Positions 11,084 to 22,016 of a stretch of DNA of 64,000 nucleotides are shown here, one piece after another (the stretch's first letter is position 1; each line of letters begins with the position of its first letter). The notes under the pieces were generated by a model, which had not been told where the DNA came from, searched no databases, and saw nothing but the letters and a program-made list of their open reading frames with translations. The stretch is from Stereum hirsutum FP-91666 SS1. Its lineage: Eukaryota; Basidiomycota; Agaricomycetes; Russulales; Stereaceae. A program made the translations under genes and the position numbers. The stretch is taken from assembly GCF_000264905.1 (NCBI RefSeq), contig NW_006763156.1:160987-224986 (forward strand). Reading direction: 5' to 3'.

Positions 11084-12487
11084 ATGTCGGTCTCGCGAAT
11101 CCCATTTGAGATCTGGGGCAAGATCTTTCTCTTGTCTGTACAGGTCCGCGATAACAAGCTACCGAAACTCCACCCGGACGAAGGTCCACTCCTCCTTCTA
11201 AGAATCTCCCGAACGTGGCGAGACGTCGCTACCAAAAGTCCTCATCTCTGGACCCATCTCGCGATACCTTACAAAGATGACAAGCGTATCATTCCACTAC
11301 TTCGCATGTGTCTCGCCTTTTCAAGCCCGCATCCGTTGACTATCAGCCTAGTCGGCCTTGTCTATGAAACTGAGCGGTCTGAGGCCGTCGAGCCCCAGTT
11401 TGTCAACGCGTTATGCGCTCACGTAGATCGTTGGAAGAGCATCCGACTACGTCTATGGCACGATTCCTCTGTACAGACTCTTTCTACTCACATGAAACGC
11501 TACGCTGACATCTTCCTAAAGGACGACCACGATCCAATCCATTCCACAGAGATATTTGAAGTTAAACCTTCCAACAACTGCGACCTCCATACGACAGACG
11601 ACGCAGTCTCTAAGATTTCGCATGGCGCTCAGTTCTTTCATCTTCGCCTATCATATCCTTCGACAGATCTAGTTGTCCTACGCGAATTCCTCGCGAGCCT
11701 ATCCGCCATTCGCACTCTGACCTCTTTAGACATCGATGTTCCCTACATCAGGCCGGTTGCCTCACTCTTTGACGGCGACGACGATATGCCTACGCCACAA
11801 CAGTGTTTCCTCTACCTTCGCTCATTAAATATAACCACCGATACGCCCGTTGCGATGGAAAAGATTGTGGCTTTCATCTTCCCGCCAAATCTCCAGTCCA
11901 TCAGAGTCGCCGTCACCGATATCGATGGTTGGTATAGTTTCAATGATCTTACCCAGAGTTTGCAGTCCCTGCTACGTGGATGCGCGTCTTCACTCGAGAC
12001 CGTCGGTCTCAGTAAATTTCATGATTTTGTGCGAATTACGCCGACCTTGATGTTCGAGATGCCTTGTTTGAAGTCAATCATATTTCGAGAGGCACTAATT
12101 GTGGATGAGTACGTTGAAATCTTCGAAGCATTTACGCTCTATTTCTCTCCCACTGGACGCTTACGTGGGGAGAATATCACAACCCTGCAGCACTTTCAAC
12201 TGGACGTCGTAATGCCTCTCATGACAATCCAATCCGACTCGTTAATCCCACTCACTGTAAACGAGGCGTTCTTCGGTGCGCTGGTGAATATGATTCGCTC
12301 GCGATCAGTAGATCTCCCGGATAACCCCACAACTTTCGATGGGCGGAGAGTCCAGCCATTACTATCATTGAGTCTCGGTCCTGGGATGATGGAGACATAC
12401 AGGCTTTGTAGTGCCCATTTCAGTGCTTCCACCAGGGAACGATGGGACTCTATCTCGGGTCTCATACAAGAGGTGTTGATGGATTGA
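11084..12487 (+). CDS. F-box domain protein (467 aa)
   Basis: Single-exon gene. The ATG at 11084 begins MSVSRIPFEIWGKIFLLS, the start of an F-box (residues about 4-60: IPFEIWGKIFLL ... LLLLRISRTWRDVATKSPHLW). The frame is open further 5' but has no earlier ATG in a sensible context. The remaining 400 residues show degenerate leucine-rich segments (LRSLNITTD, LQSIRVAVTDI, LKSIIFREAL), the usual substrate-binding half in this family. F-box proteins bind Skp1 and recruit substrates to an SCF ubiquitin ligase in nucleus or cytosol; the target is unknown. Agaricomycetes carry tens to hundreds of such genes. The gene appears intact. Confidence 0.8.
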   Translation: MSVSRIPFEIWGKIFLLSVQVRDNKLPKLHPDEGPLLLLRISRTWRDVATKSPHLWTHLAIPYKDDKRIIPLLRMCLAFSSPHPLTISLVGLVYETERSEAVEPQFVNALCAHVDRWKSIRLRLWHDSSVQTLSTHMKRYADIFLKDDHDPIHSTEIFEVKPSNNCDLHTTDDAVSKISHGAQFFHLRLSYPSTDLVVLREFLASLSAIRTLTSLDIDVPYIRPVASLFDGDDDMPTPQQCFLYLRSLNITTDTPVAMEKIVAFIFPPNLQSIRVAVTDIDGWYSFNDLTQSLQSLLRGCASSLETVGLSKFHDFVRITPTLMFEMPCLKSIIFREALIVDEYVEIFEAFTLYFSPTGRLRGENITTLQHFQLDVVMPLMTIQSDSLIPLTVNEAFFGALVNMIRSRSVDLPDNPTTFDGRRVQPLLSLSLGPGMMETYRLCSAHFSASTRERWDSISGLIQEVLMD

Positions 12488-12899
12488 GAATGAATTATCT
12501 GTGTCGATTCGTGAAGGTGAGTGGGTTCGTATCGGCACGCTGATTATATACCCATCTCACATTTTGATTTTGGGGCGCTAGACTACTCATAGGATGTATA
12601 ACACCCAAACGTGAACGACCGCGTTCCTTCGTATGAAAGGCTACGGACACAATTTTTCCGTGGTTAAACTCAAAGTTATGTATGTAACGGTCGTGCAGTA
12701 CATCATGCTACCGATGACATTTTCAGAGCCTGACATAGGCTAGCTCGTGCCTTTCGAGACATTTGTGTTCCATTTTTACGCGTGCACTTTCCTTGAATAC
12801 ACCCCAGCATGTTTCCGAAACGCGATTCTATTCGTATCGTACAACAGGAGTCCTTCAGCACGATGTTGAATAGATCGGTAGGCTTCCGTCCACGAAACC
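12488..12899 (+). other. intergenic, no gene supported
   Basis: Convergent 3' flanks of the F-box gene and the decayed DUF1479 gene. The minus frame continuing from the DUF1479 tail into this stretch has no family similarity. Confidence 0.5.
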
Positions 12900-14520
12900 C
12901 AATCTACACAAAGCAGCGAACTTAGAAGTATATAAATATGAGTCAAATCCAGGCCCTTAGATAGTACCGCACTCCCTTCACCCTCCACCCATCGTCTTTA
13001 CACCCCCGACACCTGCCTGGCACTCAGCCCCCGCAGAACTCCATTGACACCTCACAAAGTGGAATTGACCTCTTCGATCAACTCCTTCACGCCGACAGAT
13101 GCGCCCGCCGGAGTCTCGAACTTCGCGCTGACGTGGGCAGCAACGAGGCCCAAACGAATGAAAACAACGGCGGGGAGAACAAAGACATACCCTGCCACGG
13201 CCGATAAACGCTGCATTGCCCCGAGCTAGTCTTATACAGATCAGAGTTCGCCTCGATACGAGGTGAAACGTCGAAAGAGTCATGGGCTCGCCAGGAGTTA
13301 CCGTTGAGCGGGTTTGTATTGAGAATTGAGGCAAAACAAGAACGATAGCCTGATCAATGTAGACGGTGAGATGATCGGACGAAGGGGATAAAGGCGAAGG
13401 TGATGGCGAGGAGAGCGAAGAGCGTGACCTACCTGGATCTTCCCAACGCTCAAGACTTCCGCCTATGCAGAGGGAAAGTAAGCGTAAGTCAGTGAATCGA
13501 ATCGAATTACAAGAGAAAGCTATTACCATCTATATGCGGTCCCAAAGCGAACGTCGCATCGCCAGGCTGCCTAATCCTCAGTCTGTCATAGTACGAGATG
13601 GGAGTCTCCAGACTAATCTTCGACTTCGGGTCGCTGGCGTGCAACAGAGTAGCAAGAAGCCACTTGTGAGTAATGATGGCGTTGGGGTGTGTACGCGCGG
13701 CCGTCTGGGATCTGGAGTTATAGAACTCGTAGACCTGGATATTGTCTGCTGGATAGCCTATGTGGGACGAATCGGTGAGATGAGAATCCAGTATCGGATA
13801 GAAGGTAGACAGGTGGCACAGACGTACCACGAACATGATCTTTGTTAACCCTGGCATACTCAAGGATATCAGCCTTCCACTTGAGCGCTTCCTATCAACG
13901 AGGAAAATATTGTCAGTACGCGAACGGCCCTATATGCGGAGAGTAGTAAAGACACACCTCCTCAGATATGGCACCCTCAACAATCATCGTTCCTACAGCC
14001 CTCACCCTCTTCAAGACTTCAGGATCAACCTTTCCACTCTTGATCTGCTCGAACTGCACTCTTAGTATAATCTACAAGGGCAACAAAATGGCGGGAACAC
14101 TCGTCTGTTAGTTATAATTCCTAAGTACAAGATGAATCCCCAGGGACTTACGTCAGGACCAGTGGCGGCGATTTCCTTGGTGGTGATTTTGAGCTCGTCA
14201 AGGACCTCACGCCAGGACTGGAGCATATTGTCTTTCCAAAGCTGCTTCTTGAGCTGGGCGAACCGTGGCTCGAGAACAACAGTATGACCGCTGTAGGGGT
14301 GTCCATGGCAATATAGCGTTACGATCTAAACGAATTGACGTCGATAACGGACGGGAACGTACGACAAGGACGCAAAAGCATCGCTGATATCGCCAGCACT
14401 CTTCTGAGCAGGGGTAGCCTTGGCCAAAGCCTGAGCCATCCCGCGCATTCGGGGGCCAAGAGTCGCGCGAACGCTAGTATGAGCGGAGAGAGACGCAATG
14501 GACTTCGAGCAAGTGAACAT
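12900..14520 (-). pseudogene. DUF1479 protein gene with degenerate 3' end
   Basis: Seven exons join in frame on the minus strand: 14520-14363, 14290-14152, 14071-13958, 13891-13828, 13757-13527, 13462-13433 and 13349-13191 (895 nt, about 298 aa). The start is MFTCSKSIASL at 14520. DUF1479 family motifs are continuous: EALKWKADILEYA, YPADNIQVYEFYNSRSQTAA, YYDRLRIRQPGDATFALGPH, GGSLERWEDPGYRSC and GQCSVYRPWQG. Exon 6 is only 30 nt. After PWQG the expected C-terminal third (about 130 aa) cannot be assembled. A GEGSAVL...HIYILLSSLL stretch near 12900-12985 resembles the next conserved block but can be reached only through an in-frame stop. DUF1479 proteins (YbiU-like) resemble Fe(II)/2-oxoglutarate oxygenases. 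I infer a recently broken gene. An unseen alternative 3' splice pattern is possible. Confidence 0.65.
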
Positions 14521-14640
14521 GGCTATACAAGTTGTCAACTCGAACTGGGGCTCCCGCGCAGAGTTCGTTCGTCTTATATACGTGCACACGACAGTATCTC
14601 ATAATCCCGGGCGCAAGACACAAACTTCGAGCGAGCCTGG

Positions 14641-14820
14641 CCGGCGACCAGTAAGCTGACCGGCGACCAGTAAGCTAAATCAGCCATCGTTCTAACGGTT
14701 TCCAGTGATTACGAGGAACCCATCGTGACCTTCGAGTACGCGGTGGAATTACACGACAGATATCGTTCTTACGGTCTCAAGCGATGTGAGGAATCCATCG
14801 TGACCTTCGAGTGCGCAGTG
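14641..14820. repeat. two imperfect tandem duplications
   Basis: CCGGCGACCAGTAAGCT occurs at 14641-14659 and again at 14660-14677. A block of about 60 bp beginning ATCGTTCT (14686-14745) recurs at 14762-14820 with both copies containing CCATCGTGACCTTCGAGT. They lie just upstream of the DUF1479 start and may be ordinary slippage duplications. Confidence 0.7.
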
Positions 14821-16643
14821 AGATGACACAACTAGCCTTCGCGAGCACCGTTCAAAGACTGCCTGGTGGCGCGATTCCTTGGTCGTGGGCAAGAGTACAT
14901 CCAGTGCCACATCCGAGGCTAATCCGAGAGAGGTTTCTCCGAGCGCTTTCCCTTCGATTGCGCGCAGCGATTGTTCCAGAGGAAACAACAAAGAATCAAG
15001 CACCTAACGGATGAACAATTCCTGTGAGCCCGAAGTGCGGACAGAATTACTTGTGACCATAGAGAAAGTACAGTTCGAGACGCAGGCATCAGAAACAAAC
15101 GCTGATATCAAACCGTGGAGTACACAGAGACTTGATTAGATCCCATTGGCCACGAACAAGCTCTCCGGAGCATGTAAAGAAGAAAACATGATTGGATATA
15201 GATGTGGTGAAAGGAGGAGATCCGTACGGAGTACAAAGTGGACGGGCAGTGCCTATACAGGCTTGAGTGCCTTCAGAGTACAGATAGGCACCGAGAGCAC
15301 AGACCTGCCAGGTCCTTCGAAACAGCTCACTCAAACCCGTTCAAATTGAGTCTATATCGAGCCAGAAGAGAAAAGAAAAAGGGGGCCGAGAAAAGAAGAA
15401 GAAAAAGAGACGCACTCAGCCACCTTCCCCGGGACATTCTGCGCCACCGTGCTCGTCCTCCTGCACGCCGCAGCTGTAGTCAACAACGTAGCGTATCACA
15501 GCCTCTATTCACAGCTCTCCCATTCGCCCATCAGGTTCACGAGTGAACGCGGCAGCTTCGGACAGAAAAGAGAGTATGCACAGGAGAGGAGGAAAGATGA
15601 GAGAAAATGATGTCTGAGAACCGCACGACAACCCATGGATTTCAGAGCGCAGTCTTCCTGGTGACCAAGGAAGGAGCCTGGGGAGCGATTGTTTGTAGAT
15701 TTGAGGGTAGTTTTCATCCGCTTTTTCTGCAGCAGACTGATTGGGTCGGTGTACAGTTGACTGGGAGAAGATGTAGAAGAGCGAGATCACATGAAGCAGA
15801 GTAGTTAGGAGGCCGTATCACTTATTAGCAACCGTCACATATAACGATAATAAACCGGAGGAGCAGAGAGACTTGGGAGAGAGACTCAGAGAGAGACCAA
15901 CGCGAGCGGAACACACCGACGCCACGTGATCCGTGGGAAGATCCATGCCTTCGCGCTTGATTTCTTCAAATTGGCTCTTCGTTAGAACCTGCACCTGCAT
16001 AACTGCCTCCTACATCTATCACACGCCCTCGACGTCCAGATGGTCATTGAACCTGTATTCACCACTTAGCTTGTCCTTTTTTGATGCTTGTTTGCTCTTC
16101 ATATAAGCTGAAGCATGCGCCTTACGTCGTTTACACAACATCAGCTGCGGTCAATCTACAGGGGAGCCACGTCCTTTCCTGAGACTACAGTCTGGCTGTC
16201 GTTAGCGTTCCCCATCGGTGTTGCGCTACCTAGGAAAAAATGATCCACGAGCTCCATTGGAGGGCTCAGCTAACGGAAGATCACAAGAAACTTCCAAGGA
16301 CTTGTACCGCATTTGTCTGGCTGGATATCTTCTCGTCTTTACCCACCCTACGCACACATCGATTACGTCTCTCCTATGTATGCAGGACATTCTCGCGCTT
16401 GGTATCTTCTACGACCGACACTTTCTCCGTATTTCGAAGAAGTCTCGCTCTTTGTGGCTTTGACATCCGACTTGACGTCAATATTTCGATCGTGTACCCC
16501 AGACTGCTCCCTGCACATCTTGATCTGCATCTGCTTTCTCTGTGGACAGTCGCATGGATCAACACACACTTCCGCTCTCCCAAGGATCGCCCGAACGTGA
16601 ACAAACTTGTACGGACTTCCCTTGTTTTATTATTTTTGGACAC
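14821..16643 (+). other. gene-poor stretch, no gene supported
   Basis: A minus frame starting at 15992 (MQVQVLTKSQFEEIKREGMD) looks protein-like for about 30 codons and could be an exon of a lost small gene, but no partner exon was found. Purine-rich sequence lies at 15365-15410. Plus frames at 16218-16680 are unsupported. Confidence 0.4.
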
Positions 16644-17230
16644 GTCTAGCCAGTCCGCCGCTGTGCCACGAGGCCTGTGATCTCTTAGCTCTGCATGGTG
16701 AGTCATTCGAGCTCTTTATCCTTTGACACTTTCGTGACAATGTCGAACTTGTTAGACCATCATAGGGAAGATCAAACTACTGCGTATCTGGCCATGCAGC
16801 TTCTGGATGTTCAGAATTTCAGCGAACTGCCCACCTTTCACGGTATTCGGATTTGTGTAATATATATGTGTGTGTGTGAGTATATAACTTTACGCCCTAA
16901 TCACCTGTCCATTCGTCATAGCTGGATGTCGTCAAGCACGTACACTCTCGGAATCTTATCCACGGCGACATCAAGCCACACAACTTCATCTTCTCTCCTT
17001 TGGACGATCGTCACTCATATTTGATCGACTATGGGTTCACTACCTGGCGCTCCGATCCATGTGCAAATCTCCCATTGAAGAAGTCTACTGTATCTATACC
17101 CATCTCCATCAAGGTAAGCAAGGGTCTTACTCGTACCGCTCCTACAATGCATGCGCACCACTCACCGGATCAATGATAGGCCCGTAGCGTGCAAACGACA
17201 TGGATTCATTGGCGTACACTGTCATCGATG
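16644..17230 (+). pseudogene. CK1-like protein kinase fragment (broken)
   Basis: Pieces align one-to-one with the intact kinase at 35954-37459. SPPLCHEACDLLAL with the same G|GTGAGTC donor (16644-16696) matches NPPLRHEACALLAL. EDQTTAYLAMQLLDVQN (about 16770-16820) matches its counterpart. HSRNLIHGDIKPHNFIFS and YLIDYGFTTW (about 16935-17045) hold the catalytic and metal-binding loops. The next exon, starting after ...GATAG at about 17180, has lost a base: GCCCGTAGCGTGC against GCCCCGTCGCGTGC. The N-lobe and C-terminus are absent. It is a relic whose last codons (DMDSLAYTVID) run directly into the Goodbye domain of the next gene. Confidence 0.7.
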
Positions 17231-20195
17231 TCAAACCTGTCGTCGAGGTCGTCAAGCTGTTCGCAGATGCGGCCGGTGAGGCAGCCTCACTGTCACAGGT
17301 GTGTGCCCTCTATATCTTTGTGTGTACATACACGCTGATCGACAAGGTGCCCGGCTGCCTATGGTGCGTCAAGTCTGGTACAGTCGCAAAGCCGGTGTTC
17401 GCTGCGATCAATGGCTTGACTGCGGTACGTCCCTATCTCTATCATCTACCATCCTCCCCTGAGATGGACTATATTTCATGTTGCAAACATGATTTTCAGG
17501 CAGCCAAAGGCGTCGAGAACAGTTATGATACGATCATTGATCTATTCCAAAGCCTTCAAGCCATGCTCGAGCGCTGTACCATATATCTAAAGCACGAAAT
17601 AACCCCTCTTGTAAAAGATAACATGGTCGAAACTCTTTCGCACCTGCTTGTTATATTGGGGCTTGCGACGAAACTGATCAAGGAAGGGGAGGACAAGTGA
17701 GTTTATTACCGATATATACAAGGTTCATCATAGTGTCCTAACGAGTAATACTGTACTTTTTCGCGCACAAGTTCGCGCCACCGCCCCTCGGCCGTTGCCG
17801 AGATGACATAATCCGTTCGTGTCCCGGTTCGCAAGCAGATCGGGACAAGGGACGATGTTCGTGAACATGGACGCTTTTTCAGGGATACGACCTTTCGTGA
17901 CCGCTTAACAGCCACTTATTCTCTGCATTTGGGTGGGGGAGCTCACCCAGTAGCAAAATCTGGCCAAATTGTGTCTTGGGGGCCTTCCTGAGGCCAATTT
18001 AGGACCCTAAAATATATTCTCAAATATTCGTCAAGTTTTCGTCAAATTTTGGTATGTCCCATTTACAAGTTCAGTGCACGTCAATGGGGTGGGACTGTCC
18101 CGTGGCACAAGTTCGTTCGCGGCACCCATGGGACACGGGACACGAACTTGTGCGCGAAAAAGTACAGTAGTTCGTTTTTTCAAGTCTCTTGTGGGGAGAA
18201 ACAGTGACCTTCAAGAGGCCCTCGTTAAGCTCGATCGCTTAACAGCTAGAGAGGACCGATTGGTATCTGCAACGACCCTGTCGGTGACGAACGACATCCT
18301 TTGTCGGCTCACTGACTACATCAAAGGTCGGCATCGCTGGAGATACGGCATCTACAGTATAACTGATCCAATATCCAGAGGACTCTGATCAGATCGTGAA
18401 GGAGATGCTTGTCTACATCGCCACCACTGTGGAGAGGTTGGGACGTATCGGTCAGTTCGCGCCTGTTTTATATTAGTTTTAATTCCGTTCTCATCTGAAT
18501 ATCAGATGTGTCATCACAATTGCGTGCTGTCTTGGAGGAGATCCGGACCTCCGTCTGTAACGTGGCTCAGGCTACGCCTTTTGAGGGTATGCTGGACCGT
18601 GAAATTTCTGTGTTCACTGTTAACGTGGTTCTCTGACAGATGATCAATAGCGCGCGATACTTGCATCATGGTTGTCCGCTCCGGAAGTAGCCAGGAATCA
18701 TAATGCTGCCCGAGAGAAGCGTATGCGCGGCACGGGTGCATGGTTTACAGAGTCCTCACTTTTAGGACTTGGAAAGACGAACAAGGATCGTTCCTATGGT
18801 TATCTGGTGGACGTGAGTCATAATTAAAGTGCATTCGTAGCATTAGCATTCACTAACAAGACATTAAACTTCTTAGCGGGATACGGGAAAAGTATTCTCA
18901 GGTGCGTGCAGCGTGCATCTCATCTGGCTCGAACTTCTGACTCGTTGAGTGTCTATTCTCTGCATACTATCTAGTTCTACCGTCATCGACGACCTTCGCT
19001 ATCGCATCACAGCTGCGCCTCGTGGTACCGCAGCTCTCGCATACCATTACTTCAATTTTCGTGATCCCGCGAAACAGACTTGCGAGAGCCTGCTGCTTTC
19101 GGTCCTCAGGCAACTTCTCTGTCAATGCCTCGTCATCCCTACACCTCTTCTTAATCTTCATGGGAAGTGCCAGCGTGAAAGAGGTTTCTCCATCGACGAC
19201 TTGACACACACACTTGCCGAGATGCTCAAAATATTTGAGCTCAAGTTCATAGTCGTGGATGCACTAGACGAATGTGCTGGAGACGATCAGTTAGATATGA
19301 TCACAGACCTACTTGGTGCCCTTAATAATCAGTTCGGTGGTGATGACCTACATATCTTTTTAACTGGACGCCCCGAGTCGAACATTCGGCAGTGTCTTGA
19401 CCAACTTGTTCCCACAAAATTTCGCGTGAAATTGGGATCGGAGCAGGGACTCAGTGACGACATCGGATGCTACGTCAGATCTGTAATCCGCAACAGTAAC
19501 TCCATCTTCAAACGGTGGAGTTCTGTTCAGCTAGACGAGATCGAAAATGCCTTGGTCTATGGCGCAAACGGCATGTGCGTTTGTTATTTCATATGTTTGT
19601 CGTGAATACTATTGATGCTAGTCATTCCTCATTTTCAAGGTTTCGTTGGGTCCACTGCCAGCTCGATGAACTTCGTAAATGTGTCTCTCCGCGAGCCCTT
19701 CGCCGTACTCTGTGCGCCCTGCCCAAAACCCTTGACGAGACTTACGAACGGATTTTCATGCATATTTATGACTTACCCAATCGCGAGGAGGCTAATCATA
19801 ACTTGCTTTGGCTGGCCTTTTCCTTCAGACCCTTGAGTGTCGCGGAGGTCGCAGAGACCGTGGTATTCTCCTTCGAAAATGAAGAACCGGCACGCTTTGT
19901 CGTGGACGATCGTGTCGAGGACTTCACGGCCAATGACGTGCTGAGCATCTGTTCTACGCTGGTGACCTTGACTCATGATTGGAAACTGGGCACAACACTT
20001 GAATTAGCGCGCTCCTCAGTCAAAGAATATCTTGTAGAGACACGTATTCGAGAGCGTGCTGTACCATCCTACTTCTATCTCAACGAAACGCTCTCACATG
20101 CTACCATTGCTCATGCCTGTCTGGTCTACCTCTTGGAAATACCAAACTGCGATGATTTGAAGAGGTTCCCATTGACAGAGTTCATCACATGTTAA
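17200..20195 (+). pseudogene. Goodbye-NACHT STAND protein (NLR-like), disrupted
   Basis: Residues VKPVVEVVKLFADAAGEAAS, AAKGVENSYDTIIDLF and TPLVKDNMVETLSHLL... identify the fungal STAND N-terminal Goodbye domain (Pfam PF17109), here missing its first part. The NACHT NTPase follows. Walker A GGPGYGKSIL is encoded on a 25-nt exon (18877-18901). Walker B FIVVDALDECAG lies in exon 18975-19574, and the last exon is 19640-20195 (stop TAA). Lesions: a 417-bp transposon in the intron at 17751-18167; no clean frame across that junction (exon ending 17696, phase 2, to the FFKSLVG frame at about 18170); and a one-base shift near 18760 where ESSLL must change frame to RTWKDEQGSFLWLSGG. The reading frame stops at FPLTEFITC, where homologues usually continue into ankyrin or WD repeats. 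By family it would act as a cytosolic non-self sensor. Confidence 0.75.
17751..18167. mobile_element. 417-bp non-autonomous DNA transposon, TA target duplication
   Basis: Perfect 25-bp terminal inverted repeats lie at 17751-17775 and 18143-18167 (starting CTGTACTTTTTCGCGCAC). They are flanked by TA at 17749-17750 and at 18168-18169. There is no open reading frame. The interior has several GGGACACGG/GTCCCGT words. TA duplication plus long TIRs fits the Tc1/mariner group. It sits in an intron of the STAND gene. Confidence 0.85.
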
Positions 20196-20321
20196 TGAGC
20201 CTTCTCAAGCCTTAGCCGCTTGCTATTTCCTGCATGACCTCACGATCTCCGTAAAGGCTGGTCTGGGGAAATTCTTTGGTAAGGTCCATAAGGCTAGGCA
20301 CGTAGGTGTATCTTGTCCCTC
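20196..20321 (+). other. short flank between STAND gene and transposon
   Basis: Likely former 3' continuation of the STAND gene; no coding frame recognised. CTC at 20319-20321 is the left target-site duplication of the CACTG element. Confidence 0.5.
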
Positions 20322-21614
20322 CACTGGGGGGTACGCCTTGTGTGAATTTCACCTTGATTTTTCACCCGAATACACATGGGATTTTCACCCAATCCTATGG
20401 TGACGGATATCGGCTTCACCTCAAATTTGGGTGAATTTTTTGGGTGAAATTCACCCAGTTCGTTTTCGTTTTCACCCGAAGATTTCAGTCGAAGTTCGGG
20501 TGAAAATCCACATATCTTCAGTTGGCTCTGGGAGGTCCGATAGCTGGTTCACGCTTCCCAGCTTAGGCCCTGCTGATATGTTGTGACGCTGTTTCGAATC
20601 CTGAGAGAGCCGGGAACACGAGAAAAAGATGATTTACTAATGATTATGTAGGTAATGTACACAAATACATCAAACATAACATACTCCTACATACTACTGA
20701 AACACCTTATCTGTGCCCTATCTCAGCAACTTCACCCTTCTCTGTTAAAGTTGAACAGCAGGATATAACCATTGAGTGGTCCGAGGAAGAGAGAGGGAGT
20801 GGCGGAAAGGCTATGGAGAGTTGACAACTGTCAAGAATCTGTGAGTGCACGAAGTCAAGTCAGTATACAACCAACGGAGCAGACATCATAAGCACGATCA
20901 CCAAGGAAGGAATGGGATTGGCGAGCAGGGCACCTCGACAGTTTGTGAAGTTAACAAAGAATGGAGTGAAAGGACGACTGCACCTTTCTGATAGCCATCA
21001 AATGCACGTCTCCAAAAATCTCCCACAGAAAATTGCCCAACATTACTGAAGAGTGGTTCGGATCGCGTTCCTTGACAGCAGGCAAGCGGATGTCAAGACT
21101 CGACAGCTGAGATCAAGCAGAGACCGGCAAAGCAAGCTATAGACTCATGAAGCGTGAGCGGCAGCCAGAGATCTAGGTAGATTCCAGCTAAAAGCGAAGT
21201 AAGTCGCGTCCGCTGTTGACGAAGACCCAGAAGTGGTGGTGGTGGTGGTAGAGAGAGAGCAAAGAGATCTGCGAGTCAACTCGTTGAGGCAAGACGCGAC
21301 TATGACGTCATCTTCCCCACAGGCTACGCCACTCTGCTCTACTTTGTGGCCACCGTCCTTCGCAGTACTTCGTCTCGATTCACCGCACGCTGCACGGTTT
21401 CGACGTTGACAAGTCAGCCACACAACAGATCTTGCTCTACCGTATTTCTATATGAATTTATTTTGAATTTTAAGAGGCTTGTTGCTCCCCTGCAAAGTTT
21501 GGGTGAATTTCAACGAAGTCATCCGCAGGCCTAGCGGCGGTCACCGAAAATTGGGTGAAACATGAAATTCACCTTAAATTTGGCTGAATTTCACCCTATC
21601 CGTCTTCCACAGTG
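20322..21614. mobile_element. CACTG-ended CACTA-like element, non-autonomous
   Basis: It starts CACTGGGGGG at 20322 and ends ...CCACAGTG at 21614. Both ends carry many subterminal GGGTGAA/TTCACCC words (20340-20515 and 21498-21598). The 3-bp target duplication CTC is seen at 20319-20321 and at 22014-22016 once the MITE nested at its right edge (with its own GTG duplication) is removed. Short CAC-TG termini, subterminal repeats and a 3-bp duplication are hallmarks of the CACTA group. No transposase frame is present in the 1.3-kb interior. Confidence 0.75.
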
Positions 21615-22010
21615 CACGACGGAGGAACCACTATTTAGAGCCCGCTAAAGTGGAATCTAAACCTTGGTCAAAATATCATATATGGATGTCAATTTAGCGC
21701 TCTCTAAAGAGAAACTTTAGCGAGCTCTATAGTGAATTCCATTGATTATTCTCTGAATTGCCTTTAGAGGATGCTAAAGAGGTTCGGGGTTGCCACATAA
21801 GGCAAGCCCGAGGTGCTCGACACCCTTTAGCGTCCTCCAAAGTCAATCTTTAGCGTTTGTACGGCATTTCTACAGAAAATGCATAGACCCGCCTTTAGAG
21901 GTCCCCAAAGTTCCTCTTTAGTACTTCCCAAAGGGGAGTCCACATATAATATATAGAAATTACTTTAGAAACACCTTTAGAGCAAGCTAAATAGTGGTTC
22001 CCCGGCCGTG
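21615..22010. mobile_element. 396-bp MITE, copy 1
   Basis: The termini are inverted repeats (CACGACGG.GGAACCACTA at left; reverse complement CACGGCCGGGGAACCACTA at right). The 3-bp target duplication is GTG (21612-21614 and 22011-22013). The interior is built from many CTTTAG/CTAAAG words. A second copy of the same length lies at 33775-34170. It has no coding capacity. Confidence 0.85.
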
Positions 22011-22016
22011 GTGCTC

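Noticed and set aside
14641..14820. Short repeats as a possible CRISPR or regulatory array
   Set aside because: Only two units of each, no regular spacers, eukaryotic context; ordinary tandem duplication.
15818..16000. Protein-like minus frame MQVQVLTKSQFEEIKREGMD
   Set aside because: Possibly an old exon, but no in-frame partner exon or family could be found, so it is not called a gene.
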